This document shows, piece by piece, positions 52,528-60,987 of a stretch of 64,000 nt of DNA (position 1 is its first letter; every line of letters begins with the position of its first letter). Origin of the DNA: an uncultured Muribaculaceae bacterium. GTDB taxonomy: Bacteria > Bacteroidota > Bacteroidia > Bacteroidales > Muribaculaceae. A program made the translations under genes and the position numbers. The stretch spans positions 1 to 64,000 of the forward strand of contig CAJUKE010000009.1 of assembly GCA_910587075.1 (NCBI GenBank), read 5' to 3'. Below the pieces are notes generated by a model. It did no database searches. It was given only the letters and a program-made list of their open reading frames with translations, and had not been told where the DNA came from.

Positions 52528-53463
52528 TCAACAATAATTCCTGAGCACCAAGCTTTTTCGCTTTGAGAGGTCGGCAAGCGTTTCGGCGAAGGCATTCATA
52601 GCGAGAGCCTGGCCGCGGGTGATCGGGGAGCTGTCGTAGGGCGAGGAGTCGTCGCGGAATGAAATAAGGAGCAGCCTACCCTCCGAGCAGAGTTCGAAAA
52701 AACGGCCTGGAGGTTTGTAGCGCTCAGGGAACGGCTCGCGGGTAATCACTATAACCGCCGCTCCTCCTTCGATAGCGCGGTCGCGCACGGCTTTTTCGGC
52801 GCCGCTTATGAACGGCGATACCAAGACTCCGCATTCCCGCACCGCCTCGTCCCATCGCGATTGGTGAATGGATAGCTCGGACTGCGAGAATTTGGAACTG
52901 ATTCTGACCGCCTCGATCACCGGGTGCCTCAGCAGCATGGGATTTCCAAACATTTTGTATTCTTTGCCATCAATCGCCACGACTAAACGCGACTTAAACA
53001 AACCGGGGTTATGGGTTCTTACCAGGTAGCGCCTGGGGTTATCCTTGACGTAGGCGATCAAGGCATCGAGCTGTCCGGCACGGAGTAAGATGCGGTCGTG
53101 ATAGCCCTCTTCGAAAACCGGCTCCGTGGCGCCGTTATAATCACGGGAGCAATGGCCAGCGAAATGGCCTATGATTTTGCCGAGATGGTACGGAGTCCGC
53201 TCGGTAATGAACACCACGAAATGCACATGGTCAGGCATTATGACATATCTCTTGACTCTCGCCTGAGGGAACGCGCGGTGTATTGCCCTTATGTTCCTTT
53301 CAACAATCTCCCCTACGGCCGTACGCGCGACAACCGGTGCCGACGGGGAGCCTGAAATAATGGAAAGCGCCGGAATCCCTTTCGCTTTGCCCATTGTAAT
53401 CATATAATAACAGCGGGAACGGTAATCGTGAGTGGCGCACCGGCGCTTCATCGAATGAGCCAT
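52528..53463 (-). CDS. REP-associated tyrosine transposase (RAYT) with DprA/SLOG-like C-terminus
   Basis: A 311-residue protein. Residues about 10-155 are a Y1/HUH single-strand transposase domain of the TnpA_REP type: the HUH pair is His79-Val-His81 in MPDHVHFVVF, and the probable nucleophile is Tyr138 in LIAYVKDNPRRY. RAYTs are domesticated IS200-like enzymes that cut and join REP palindromes. Residues about 210-300 look like a DprA/SLOG Rossmann domain (SGAEKAVRDRAIEGGAAVIVI, then YKPPGRFFELCSEGRLLLIS); this is pattern recognition, not a search result. REP-like repeats lie on both sides. The start at 53463 (or 53451) excludes a leader encoded by the repeat itself. Confidence 0.8.
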   Translation of the reverse strand: MAHSMKRRCATHDYRSRCYYMITMGKAKGIPALSIISGSPSAPVVARTAVGEIVERNIRAIHRAFPQARVKRYVIMPDHVHFVVFITERTPYHLGKIIGHFAGHCSRDYNGATEPVFEEGYHDRILLRAGQLDALIAYVKDNPRRYLVRTHNPGLFKSRLVVAIDGKEYKMFGNPMLLRHPVIEAVRISSKFSQSELSIHQSRWDEAVRECGVLVSPFISGAEKAVRDRAIEGGAAVIVITREPFPERYKPPGRFFELCSEGRLLLISFRDDSSPYDSSPITRGQALAMNAFAETLADLSKRKSLVLRNYC

Positions 53464-53501
53464 ACGGAAGGGAGTGATTATCGGGGAGTTGGAATTATTG
53501 G

Positions 53502-53540
53502 GATTTCGGGCTTCGCCCTCACACGGAACGACAAGGCGGC
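53502..53540. repeat. REP-like repeat, right copy
   Basis: Partner of 52476-52514 with 38 of 39 bases identical, in direct orientation. It lies 38 bp before the transposase start, inside the predicted mRNA leader. Confidence 0.75.
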
Positions 53541-53628
53541 TGGCACCGCTAAAACGGGAGGCAAAGAAAAAAGCCTGACAATAGGAGCGGAGAGCCTGGC
53601 GTTCGGTGGGGCGGGCAGAGCCCGCCCG

Positions 53629-53636
53629 CAAATATA
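53629..53636 (-). promoter_or_regulatory. -7 box for the RAYT gene
   Basis: TATATTTG on the minus strand, an exact TAnnTTTG. Transcription from it would include a GC hairpin and the right REP-like repeat in a leader of about 160 nt. No TTTG is seen at the -33 position. Confidence 0.45.
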
Positions 53637-53683
53637 GTGATTAGGAACTGAATAGAAAAGGTACTTGCCTTAAAAAAATAGCA

Positions 53684-53786
53684 GAGGATGGGAGAAGGCG
53701 CAGGATACGGCGCAGATAAGGGAAGGAGAAGGCGCCGAAAGCGGGAGGAGAGAGGGAGGAGGACCAGGGGGGAGGGAAACAAAAAG
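53684..53786. repeat. Polypurine tract 1
   Basis: About 100 bp on the plus strand made mostly of G and A, with few pyrimidines. In the sense of the minus-strand M16 gene it is a pyrimidine tract just after the terminator. Confidence 0.6.
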
Positions 53787-53811
53787 AGCGCGCCGGGGTG
53801 GCGCGCTCTTT
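53781..53811 (-). terminator. Intrinsic terminator of the M16 peptidase gene
   Basis: A perfect 12-bp stem (53783-53794 with 53800-53811) and 5-nt loop, followed on the minus strand by TTTTTGTTT. It lies 59 bp past the stop. Confidence 0.8.
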
Positions 53812-53869
53812 GGCGGTTATCTGAGGCGGATTACTTCGCTGTCAAATTTGGGATATTTTGGGGCGGGGG

Positions 53870-56701
53870 TTACTTGGCGGGGGATTCCTCGGCTTCGAGG
53901 AGGATCACACGGTAGTTGCCCTGGCCGTTGAGCTTCTTCATGAAGTTCTGGATGTCGTCGACGGTGAAGGAGGCGTACATCTCTTCGGCACCGTTGAAGG
54001 TGTCAACGCCGTTGAGGGCTTCGCCGGCCATGCCGTTGAGCCATGCCTGGTTCTTCTCGCGCTGCTCCTTGACGTTCTTGATCATGAACTCGGTGACCTT
54101 GGCGAGCTCTTCGGGCTTGACGGTGGTCTCCATCTCCTTGAAGGCTTTGGCAACGTAGTCGAGCACTTCCTTCTGGAGCTCGGGCTTCATCGGGAACTGG
54201 GAGAGCATGGTGGTGTTGAACTTGTCGGCAACGCGCTCCATCTGGCCGTAAGCGCCGATCGAGTAAACGGCACCCATCTCCTCGCGCACCTTTTCGAGGA
54301 GGCGCTGGCTGAGGATCTGGCCGGCGATCGAGGCGGCGGCGCGGTCCTTCATGGTGTAGGGGATGTTGGCGGGCTCGATGATGAGGGCGTAGGTCTGCGG
54401 GGTCTGCATCGGGGTCTTAGCCACGGTCAGCTTCTCGCTGACGTTCATTTCGAGCGAGGGGAGGAATTCGGGCTTGGTGACGGCGGCCTTGGTATCGGCG
54501 GGGAGAGTGGCGATATACTGCTCGACGAGCGGACGGAAGGTGTCGAGGTTGATGCTGCCGACGAAGAAGAAGATGTAGTCGGCGGCGTTGGCGGTCATCT
54601 TCTTGAACACGTCGAGAGTCTGGTCGAGCTTGGCGTTCTGGATCGCCTCAGTCGAGAGGGCCTGCTTGCGGGGGTTGGAATAGAGAGCCTTGGCAACCTC
54701 CTTGCCGAACACATACTGGGGCTCGGTCTCCTGGTTGTGGAGGAAGCCGGCGATGGAGTTCTGCGAAGCGGCGAACTCGTCGGGGGAGATGGTGTAGTTG
54801 GTGAAGCCCATATAAATAAGCTCCATCATCACGGGAAGGTCCTTGGGAGTGGTTGTACCGGCCACGTCGCGCATATAGTCGTCGAAGCTGAAGCTTACGG
54901 AGCACTGCTTGCCCTGGAGGTACTTCTGGAGGTCCTTATAGGAGTATTCGCCGAGGCCGTGCTGCTGCTGGGCGTAGGGGAGGAACATCAGCGAAGCGGC
55001 GTATTCGTCGGGGAACACCGAAGTGCCGCCGAGCGCCTGTGCGTCGAAGAGGATTTCGTCGGCCTTGAACTCGGTGGGCTTGACTACCACCTTGGCGCCG
55101 TTGGAGAGCACCCATTCGATGGCGCCCCACTTGTCGAGCTTCTTCTCGCTGACAATCTTGCCGGGAGCGGGGAGCTGCGGAATCAGGGGTTCGGCCTTCA
55201 CGTCGTCGACGAAGGGAGCGATCTCCTCGGCGTCAACGCCCTTCATAACGTTGGCGAGCTCATCCTTGGTGGGAACGGCAAGGCCCTCCTTCTCAGGCAT
55301 CATCACGGAAACCACGCGGTTGTTGTCGCCCACGAGCTGCTTGACAGCCTCGTTGATAGCCTCCACGGGGACCTGGTTGGCGAGCATCTGCATCATGGGG
55401 TACTGCTTCTCGATGTCCATCATCGGGGTACCGTCGATGAAGTTGCGCACATAGGAGTTGACGTAAGCCTCGTTCTCGGTCTTGGCGCGGTTGTTGTACT
55501 CCTTTTCGAGCTGCGAGAGGTACTCGCTGCGGGCGCGGTCATACTCCGAGAAGGTGAATCCGCCGCGGATGGCGCGGAGTAGTTCGCGGTAAATCGAGGC
55601 GAGGGTATCGTCGACCTTGCCGTCCTTCGCGATACCTACAACGGTAAGCGCGTCCTTGGTGCTGGCGATGAAGTAGTTGCCATAGTAGGAGCCGGCGGCG
55701 GCGAAGGGGGAGTCGGGGGTGGAGCCGATTTCGTCGAGGCGGGCGTTAAGCATCGAGGTCGCGATGTCGGTGACGTACTTCTGAGCGAGATAGGCGATGG
55801 TGTTGCGCATCGGGAAGGGGATCACATCGTTCTTGAAGTAGATCTGCACGCGGGTGTTGGGCATCTCGGGGTCGGCGCCAACAACGTAGATAGTACCTTC
55901 AGTGTCGGGCACGGGCTCGTAGTCGCGGTCCTCGGCATCCTCGGGCATCTCGATAGGTGAGAAAATATCCTTGATTTTCTTCTCGATGGCGTCAACGTCG
56001 ATGTCGCCGACAACCACCACACCCTGCTGGTCGGGGCGGTACCAAGCCTCATAGTAGTCGCGGAGAGCCTGGTAGGGGAAGTTGTCGACAACCTCCATGG
56101 TGCCGATCGGCAGGCGGTAGCCGTACTTCGAGCCGGGATACATATCGGGGAGGAGCTTCTCCATAAGACGCTGCTGGCCCACGTTGCGCATGCGCCATTC
56201 CTCATGGATCACGCCGCGCTCCTTGTCAATTTCCTCGGGGAGGAGGAGCAGACCGTCGGCCCAGTCGTGGAGGATGAGCAGACAGGAGTCCTGCACGGCC
56301 TCGTTGGTAACGGGCACGTTGGATATGTTGTAGACAGTCTCGTCAATCGAGGTGTAGGCGTTGAGGTTCATGCCGAACTTCACGCCCTTGGTCTCAAGCC
56401 ATTTAACGACCTCGTTGCCTTCGAAATTCTTGGTACCGTTGAAGCACATATGCTCCAGGAAGTGCGCCAGGCCGCGCTGCTCGTCCTCTTCGAGAATCGA
56501 GCCGACCTTCTGCGCGATGTAGAAATCGGCCTGCCCCTTGGGGGTCTCGTTGTGGCGGATGTAATAGGTCAGTCCGTTGGGGAGCGTCCCGTAGCGAACG
56601 GCGGGGTCCTTGGGGAGCTGCTCCATCTGGGCCGAAGCGCTGAAAGCGAGCGACACGCACCCGGACATCAGCATCAACGCCTTGATAAGAAACTTTTTCA
56701 T
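53870..56701 (-). CDS. M16-family zinc peptidase, exported
   Basis: A 943-residue protein with a signal peptide (MKKFLIKALMLMSGCVSLAFSASA). The inverted zinc motif HFLEH is at residues 80-84 (GLAHFLEHMCFNGTKNF), with the third ligand glutamate expected in the ERGVIHEEWR region. The C-terminal half is the inactive, structural M16 repeat. Pitrilysin/insulinase-type enzymes of this length degrade peptides in the periplasm. A promoter box (56772-56779) precedes it and a strong terminator follows. Confidence 0.91.
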   Translation of the reverse strand: MKKFLIKALMLMSGCVSLAFSASAQMEQLPKDPAVRYGTLPNGLTYYIRHNETPKGQADFYIAQKVGSILEEDEQRGLAHFLEHMCFNGTKNFEGNEVVKWLETKGVKFGMNLNAYTSIDETVYNISNVPVTNEAVQDSCLLILHDWADGLLLLPEEIDKERGVIHEEWRMRNVGQQRLMEKLLPDMYPGSKYGYRLPIGTMEVVDNFPYQALRDYYEAWYRPDQQGVVVVGDIDVDAIEKKIKDIFSPIEMPEDAEDRDYEPVPDTEGTIYVVGADPEMPNTRVQIYFKNDVIPFPMRNTIAYLAQKYVTDIATSMLNARLDEIGSTPDSPFAAAGSYYGNYFIASTKDALTVVGIAKDGKVDDTLASIYRELLRAIRGGFTFSEYDRARSEYLSQLEKEYNNRAKTENEAYVNSYVRNFIDGTPMMDIEKQYPMMQMLANQVPVEAINEAVKQLVGDNNRVVSVMMPEKEGLAVPTKDELANVMKGVDAEEIAPFVDDVKAEPLIPQLPAPGKIVSEKKLDKWGAIEWVLSNGAKVVVKPTEFKADEILFDAQALGGTSVFPDEYAASLMFLPYAQQQHGLGEYSYKDLQKYLQGKQCSVSFSFDDYMRDVAGTTTPKDLPVMMELIYMGFTNYTISPDEFAASQNSIAGFLHNQETEPQYVFGKEVAKALYSNPRKQALSTEAIQNAKLDQTLDVFKKMTANAADYIFFFVGSINLDTFRPLVEQYIATLPADTKAAVTKPEFLPSLEMNVSEKLTVAKTPMQTPQTYALIIEPANIPYTMKDRAAASIAGQILSQRLLEKVREEMGAVYSIGAYGQMERVADKFNTTMLSQFPMKPELQKEVLDYVAKAFKEMETTVKPEELAKVTEFMIKNVKEQREKNQAWLNGMAGEALNGVDTFNGAEEMYASFTVDDIQNFMKKLNGQGNYRVILLEAEESPAK

Positions 56702-56771
56702 CGAAATAAAATTATATGATGATTAATGAATTGGCTTATATGTGGTAAAACCTCTATTTACGCTTAGATGG

Positions 56772-56779
56772 CAAAGGTA
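56772..56779 (-). promoter_or_regulatory. -7 box for the M16 peptidase gene
   Basis: TACCTTTG on the minus strand, 70 bp before the ATG. No TTTG at the standard spacing. The leader of about 66 nt is AT-rich. Confidence 0.5.
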
Positions 56780-56817
56780 GGAAAAAAGTTGCAACGCGAT
56801 GAAAAAAAATTCAACAA

Positions 56818-58203
56818 TCAGCGGCCGGCCAACAGATAGCGGCACGCTTCCTCAACCTTTCCGGCCTCGAAAACCTCGATGGAGAGCCCTTTGACATCGA
56901 CCCCTTTGAGGGAGCCGCGGGGCACCACTATGGTGTTCATACCGAGCTTTTCGGCCTCCCTGACGCGCTGCTCCATGCGGGCCGCGGGCCTCAGCTCGCC
57001 GCTGAGCCCCACCTCGCCGCTAAGGCACACGCGGGGCGGGAGAGCCACGTCGATGTTGCTCGACAGGATGGCGGCGGTAACCGCCAGGTCGAGCGCCGGG
57101 TCGGACACTTTCAGCCCCCCGGCGATGTTGAGGAACACGTCCTTCTGCGCCAGGCGGAACCCGGCGCGCTTCTCAAGCACCGCCAGCAGCATATTCATGC
57201 GCTTGGAGTCGAACCCGGTGACGGATCGCTGCGGCGTGCCGTAGGCGGCGGTGCTCACCAACGCCTGGGCCTCGATGAGGAAGGGGCGTATACCCTCGAT
57301 CGTCACCCCCACGGCGCACCCCGAGAGTATCTCGCCGTCGGGCTGCGAAAGGAGGAGCTCCGAGGGGTTGGTGACCTCGCGCAACCCACGGCGGCACATC
57401 TCGTAGATGCCCAACTCGGAGGTATTGCCGAAGCGGTTTTTCGACGCGCGGAGTATGCGGTACATATACTGGCTGTCACCCTCGAACTGAAGAACGGCGT
57501 CGACAATGTGTTCGAGCACCTTCGGACCGGCCAGCGAACCCTCCTTGGTGATATGCCCGATGAGGAGCACCGGCACGCCGCTCTCCTTCGCGAAGCGGAG
57601 CAACCGGGCGGCGCACTCGCGCACCTGCCCGACACTCCCCGCCGAAGACTCCAGGGCGTCAGAGGCGATGGTCTGCACCGAATCGACCACCAGCAGCTCG
57701 GGCTTCACCTGGGCGATATGCTCGAAAATGTTTTCAAGCGAGGTCTCGGTGACGATATAGCAGTTGTCGCTCATGCGGCCAATGCGGTCGGCGCGCATCT
57801 TGATTTGCGCCGCGCTCTCCTCGCCCGACACATATAGGATGCGCCGGCTCTTGATCGACAGTATGTTCTGAAGCACGAGTGTCGACTTGCCGATGCCCGG
57901 CTCGCCGCCGATGAGCACCATCGACCCGGGCACCAGGCCCCCTCCGAGCACCCGGTTGAGCTCCTCGGAGGGCATATGGATCCGCGGCTCGTCGGCGGTG
58001 ACGATTTCCGACACCTTCTTAGCCACGCTCTTGGGCGACTGGAGCCTCTGCGAGAGCTTTCCGGCCCCTTTGGAGGAGGGAGCGACCTTCTCCTCGACCA
58101 TTGTGTTCCACGCGCCGCACGCCGGGCAGCGCCCCTCCCATTTCGGGGAGCCGGCCCCGCACTCGGTGCAGAACCACATTGTTTTCTCTTTCGTCTTGGC
58201 CAT
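56818..58203 (-). CDS. radA: DNA repair protein RadA
   Basis: A 461-residue RecA-like ATPase that promotes branch migration in recombination. The N-terminal zinc finger has Cys 12, 15, 26 and 29 (FCTECG, RCPACG). Walker A is GGEPGIGKSTL, the RadA-specific KNRFGNTSELGIYEM follows, and the C-terminal Lon-protease-like domain ends the protein. The start at 58203 (MAKTKEKTMWFC) is chosen because an upstream ATG (58284) lies inside the methyltransferase gene. The two genes are four bases apart and probably co-transcribed. Confidence 0.95.
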   Translation of the reverse strand: MAKTKEKTMWFCTECGAGSPKWEGRCPACGAWNTMVEEKVAPSSKGAGKLSQRLQSPKSVAKKVSEIVTADEPRIHMPSEELNRVLGGGLVPGSMVLIGGEPGIGKSTLVLQNILSIKSRRILYVSGEESAAQIKMRADRIGRMSDNCYIVTETSLENIFEHIAQVKPELLVVDSVQTIASDALESSAGSVGQVRECAARLLRFAKESGVPVLLIGHITKEGSLAGPKVLEHIVDAVLQFEGDSQYMYRILRASKNRFGNTSELGIYEMCRRGLREVTNPSELLLSQPDGEILSGCAVGVTIEGIRPFLIEAQALVSTAAYGTPQRSVTGFDSKRMNMLLAVLEKRAGFRLAQKDVFLNIAGGLKVSDPALDLAVTAAILSSNIDVALPPRVCLSGEVGLSGELRPAARMEQRVREAEKLGMNTIVVPRGSLKGVDVKGLSIEVFEAGKVEEACRYLLAGR

Positions 58204-58207
58204 AGTT

Positions 58208-58978
58208 TTATAAGATTCGGCGGCGGAATTCGGCGGCTGTGATGGCGGCGGCTGTGGCCACGTTGAGCGACTCCACGGCCTCACCGTCGGGAGGGAACGA
58301 CGGAATCTTCAACCGGTGGTCGCAGAGGGCGCCGACTTCGGCCGACACCCCGTTGCCCTCGTTGCCGAATACTATAATGCCCCCCGGGGTGAGCTCCGAG
58401 CGGTAAAGGTCGGCCCCGTCGAGGAAAGTACCATAAATCGGCAACCCCGCGGCCGACGCCTCGGCGAGGAAGCGGGGGAGGTCGAGGTAGCGGGTCTCAA
58501 CCCCGGCGAGCCCCCCCATCGTGGCCTGCACTACCTTGGGGTTGTAGAGGTCGACGGTGGTCTCGGAGGCGAAAATACGGCGTATGCCGAACCACGACGC
58601 CACCCTCACGATCGTGCCGAGGTTGCCCGGGTCCTGCACCGTGTCGAGCGCCAGGCACAGCTCCCCGTCGGCGGGGAGCGCGAGCGGCGGCAGCTCGGGA
58701 ATGTCATACACGGCGAGCACCCCCTGGGGCGTTTGCAGCGACGACATGGCTCGCATCTCCTCGGCCGAAGCCGTCAGAGGCTCGGGCGAGCCCGCGGGGA
58801 GCGACGCGCCGTTTTCATCGAGCCATTTCGGGGTAGCCACCAGGCATCGGGGGGCGAACTTGGGGAGCGTCTCGAACACACAGCGGGTGCCTTCGGCCAC
58901 GAAAGCCGCGGCCTCGCGGCGGTGGCGTGCCGACTTCAGCGAGCCGATCCATTTTCGTTGCGCAGCGGTAATCTTCAT
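58208..58978 (-). CDS. TrmH/SpoU-family RNA methyltransferase
   Basis: A 256-residue SPOUT methyltransferase that 2'-O-methylates rRNA or tRNA. An N-terminal L7Ae-like substrate-binding part (KWIGSLKSARHRREAAAFVAEGTR) is followed by the knotted domain with DTVQDPGNLGTIVRVASWFG, IVFGNEGNGVS and LNVATAAAITAAEFRR. The target base is not known. A TAATTTTG box ends four bases before the ATG, suggesting a leaderless message; radA follows directly. Confidence 0.9.
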   Translation of the reverse strand: MKITAAQRKWIGSLKSARHRREAAAFVAEGTRCVFETLPKFAPRCLVATPKWLDENGASLPAGSPEPLTASAEEMRAMSSLQTPQGVLAVYDIPELPPLALPADGELCLALDTVQDPGNLGTIVRVASWFGIRRIFASETTVDLYNPKVVQATMGGLAGVETRYLDLPRFLAEASAAGLPIYGTFLDGADLYRSELTPGGIIVFGNEGNGVSAEVGALCDHRLKIPSFPPDGEAVESLNVATAAAITAAEFRRRIL

Positions 58979-58982
58979 TCTA

Positions 58983-58990
58983 CAAAATTA
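58983..58990 (-). promoter_or_regulatory. -7 box for the SPOUT methyltransferase-radA unit
   Basis: TAATTTTG on the minus strand, an exact TAnnTTTG, with only four bases between it and the ATG. No TTTG lies at 19 bp upstream. Confidence 0.45.
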
Positions 58991-59053
58991 CGCAAAATCG
59001 GTCAAAAGAGGAAAAAGTGGCACCCAAATCGCGCAACTACGCGAAAGATTTCG

Positions 59054-59061
59054 TAAATTTG
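59054..59061 (+). promoter_or_regulatory. -7 box for rnpB
   Basis: TAAATTTG, an exact TAnnTTTG, ends 12 bases before the first paired base of RNase P RNA, as expected for its transcription start near 59068-59073. Confidence 0.6.
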
Positions 59062-59073
59062 CCTCAGAAAAAC

Positions 59074-59493
59074 GAGGCAGCCGGACGTCCCGTCGCGGAT
59101 TCCCGCCGCTCAGCGGCGGCGAAGATGAGGAAAGTCCGGGCAGCGCAGGGCATCGTCCTTTTTAACGGAAAGCCGCGGGTGACCGCGGAGCAAGCGTGAC
59201 AGAAAACAACCGCCCCCGGGGCCCCGCCCCGGAGGCAAGGGTGAAAAGGCGGGGTAAGAGCCCACCGGGTCCCGCCGCGAGACGGGACGCCGCACGTCTG
59301 ACGAGCTGCAAGGCCAAGTATACCGGCATTCAAGGATTGCCCGTCCACTGCCGGGGGGTAGGCTGCTTTAGCGCGCCTGGCAACAGGCCGCATAGATAAA
59401 TGACGGGACGGGCGTCCAGGGTCGCCCCCTACGGGGGAGCCGAAACCGGGAGCCCGACATAACCCGGCTTACAGCCCGGCTGCCTCTTTTTTT
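59074..59493 (+). ncRNA. rnpB: RNase P RNA, type A
   Basis: The catalytic RNA that trims the 5' ends of tRNA precursors. The ends pair (GAGGCAGCCGG near 59074 with CCCGGCTGCCTC ending at 59486), forming the P1 helix. Conserved regions are present: GAGGAAAGTCCGGGC (near 59127), GTAAGAGCCCACCG, AGATAAATGA (near 59393) and ACCCGGCTTAC (near 59462), which forms helix P4 with the first. A T-run at 59487-59493 terminates it. The length of about 413 nt is normal for a bacterial type A molecule. Confidence 0.95.
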
Positions 59494-59578
59494 CATTTTT
59501 CCAGAAATATTTTCGCCTGCCTGTGCAACATTTCGCCGCCGGACGCGTCTAACAATTATAACCACAAAAACACCGACG

Positions 59579-60280
59579 ATGAAAAAGCTAATAGCACTCA
59601 CACTGGCCGCCGCGGCCATAATCCCCTCCATCTCTGCCAAAACCATCACCGAGTCGCGCTCGATAAAGGCTTTCGACAAGCTCGAAGTGTCATCGGCGGT
59701 AAACGTGAAATATGTGCAGGGCACACCCGTGGGCCTCAAAATCACCGGCTCCGAGGAGGATGTGGCCAAAACCAAAATCAAGCAGACAGGCGGCAAGCTG
59801 AAAATATGGCGCTCCGACAACCGCCGGATGAATTTCGGACGCAGCCGCTCGGTAAGCGTCGTGGTCACCACCCCCGTAATAAACGAGATAGAACTCGACG
59901 GAGCCTGCTCCTTCACCGCCAGCCGCCTCGGCACCAACGGGAAGGTAGATATGGAAATCGACGGAGCGTCCAACGTCGACATAACCGACCTCAAGGCGGC
60001 CGACGTGAAAATCGAATGCTCCGGCTCCTCGAACATAAAGATAGCGCGCTCCAGCACCCGCAGAATCGACCTGGAGGTTTCCGGCGCGTCGAACGTGACC
60101 ATTGCCGGATCTACCGGCTACCTCGACCTCGAATGCAGCGGCGCGTCGAAGGCATCGCTCGGCAACCTCTCGGCAAAATCGGGCGAGGTGGAGACTTCGG
60201 GGGCCTCCCGCGCGACAACCCACATCACAAATCTGCGCAAAGCCGACAACAGCGGGGCCTCGACCCACAAAAACCGCTGA
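59579..60280 (+). CDS. DUF2807 head-GIN-domain protein
   Basis: A 233-residue exported protein with a signal peptide (MKKLIALTLAAAAIIPSISA). The body is the DUF2807 'putative auto-transporter adhesin, head GIN' repeat fold, recognisable by ITESRSIKAFDKLEVSSAVNVKYVQG and repeated SGASNV/SGSSNI units every 20 or so residues, which build a beta-helix. The role is unknown. It is convergent with the NlpE-like gene, and a strong bidirectional hairpin separates the two. Confidence 0.88.
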   Translation: MKKLIALTLAAAAIIPSISAKTITESRSIKAFDKLEVSSAVNVKYVQGTPVGLKITGSEEDVAKTKIKQTGGKLKIWRSDNRRMNFGRSRSVSVVVTTPVINEIELDGACSFTASRLGTNGKVDMEIDGASNVDITDLKAADVKIECSGSSNIKIARSSTRRIDLEVSGASNVTIAGSTGYLDLECSGASKASLGNLSAKSGEVETSGASRATTHITNLRKADNSGASTHKNR

Positions 60281-60306
60281 CGCGCAAACTGTACGGCGAC
60301 ATACAA

Positions 60307-60339
60307 CGGGAGCCGCGGAAACTGATTCCGCGGCTCCCG
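60307..60339 (+). terminator. Bidirectional terminator hairpin
   Basis: A perfect 13-bp stem (60307-60319 with 60327-60339) around a 7-nt loop between two convergent genes. CCGTTTATTA follows on the plus side; the minus side reads TTGTAT. It probably serves both genes. Confidence 0.65.
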
Positions 60340-60366
60340 CCGTTTATTACGCATCCGGGCCGTTGG

Positions 60367-60852
60367 TTACTTCTGAAGCTGGGCCACGCGGGTTATGGTA
60401 TAGTTGAGCTCGGGATTAACCGACTTCGAAAGGTCGGCGCTCACGAGCGTGAGGGTCGAATCGGTCTCGGCGATAAAATACATTGACTGGCCCGGGGTGG
60501 CTCCGGCCTCAACTTCGGGAACCATCACGAGGTAACGGGCCGACGGGTCGGTAGGCGTGCCGGTCTTGACATCGAAATCGCCTTCGGTAAGGAAGCTGCT
60601 GACGGCTGAATCACCCTTGATATAAGTCTCGGTCAGCTTGTAATCGCCCTTGTCGGGGTTGTCATCGTCATAATCGAGCGTAAGGCTGTACCGAACGCCG
60701 TCAGCGTCAGCGGCGGGGAGCACTCCTTCGTAGTAAACATACTCATCGGCTGTCGGGGTGGCAGTGTCTGTGGCAGCGGCGGTGTCGCTCTTCTTCGTAC
60801 CGCAGGCTGTAAGCGCGAGAGCGGCGAGAGCGAAATACATAGTCTTTTTCAT
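60367..60852 (-). CDS. NlpE-like lipoprotein
   Basis: A 161-residue lipoprotein: MKKTMYFALAALALTAC gives a lipidated Cys17, followed by a flexible Thr/Ala/Asp-rich stretch. The remainder (YEGVLPAADADGVRYSLTLDYDDD..., then a second strand-rich part) resembles the NlpE N-terminal barrel, a family linked to copper tolerance and envelope-stress sensing. The CxxC metal or redox motif of E. coli NlpE is not present, so a structural or sensor role is more likely than metal binding. Confidence 0.78.
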   Translation of the reverse strand: MKKTMYFALAALALTACGTKKSDTAAATDTATPTADEYVYYEGVLPAADADGVRYSLTLDYDDDNPDKGDYKLTETYIKGDSAVSSFLTEGDFDVKTGTPTDPSARYLVMVPEVEAGATPGQSMYFIAETDSTLTLVSADLSKSVNPELNYTITRVAQLQK

Positions 60853-60987
60853 AACGTTAAGTTTTTCGTTGTCTACCTAATAGAACCACCGCGGCATACC
60901 AAAGGTTCACGCGCCCGTCGCGGCCAGCCTCCAGGCCAACCTGTTCAGCGCCACGCAAGTTCCCCTCGACAACCCCTCCGCCTGCGC

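Larger units (their letters stand above)
53541..53869. other. Intergenic region, 329 bp, with polypurine tract
   Basis: From left: a GC hairpin at about 53611-53627 (GGCGGG and CCCGCC), the transposase promoter box, a strongly purine-rich tract (53684-53786) and the M16 terminator (53781-53811). I see no gene. Confidence 0.6.

Noticed and set aside
53464..53631. Longer start for the RAYT gene
   Set aside because: The extra 56 codons would be encoded by the hairpin and the REP-like repeat and have no similarity to the family N-terminus.
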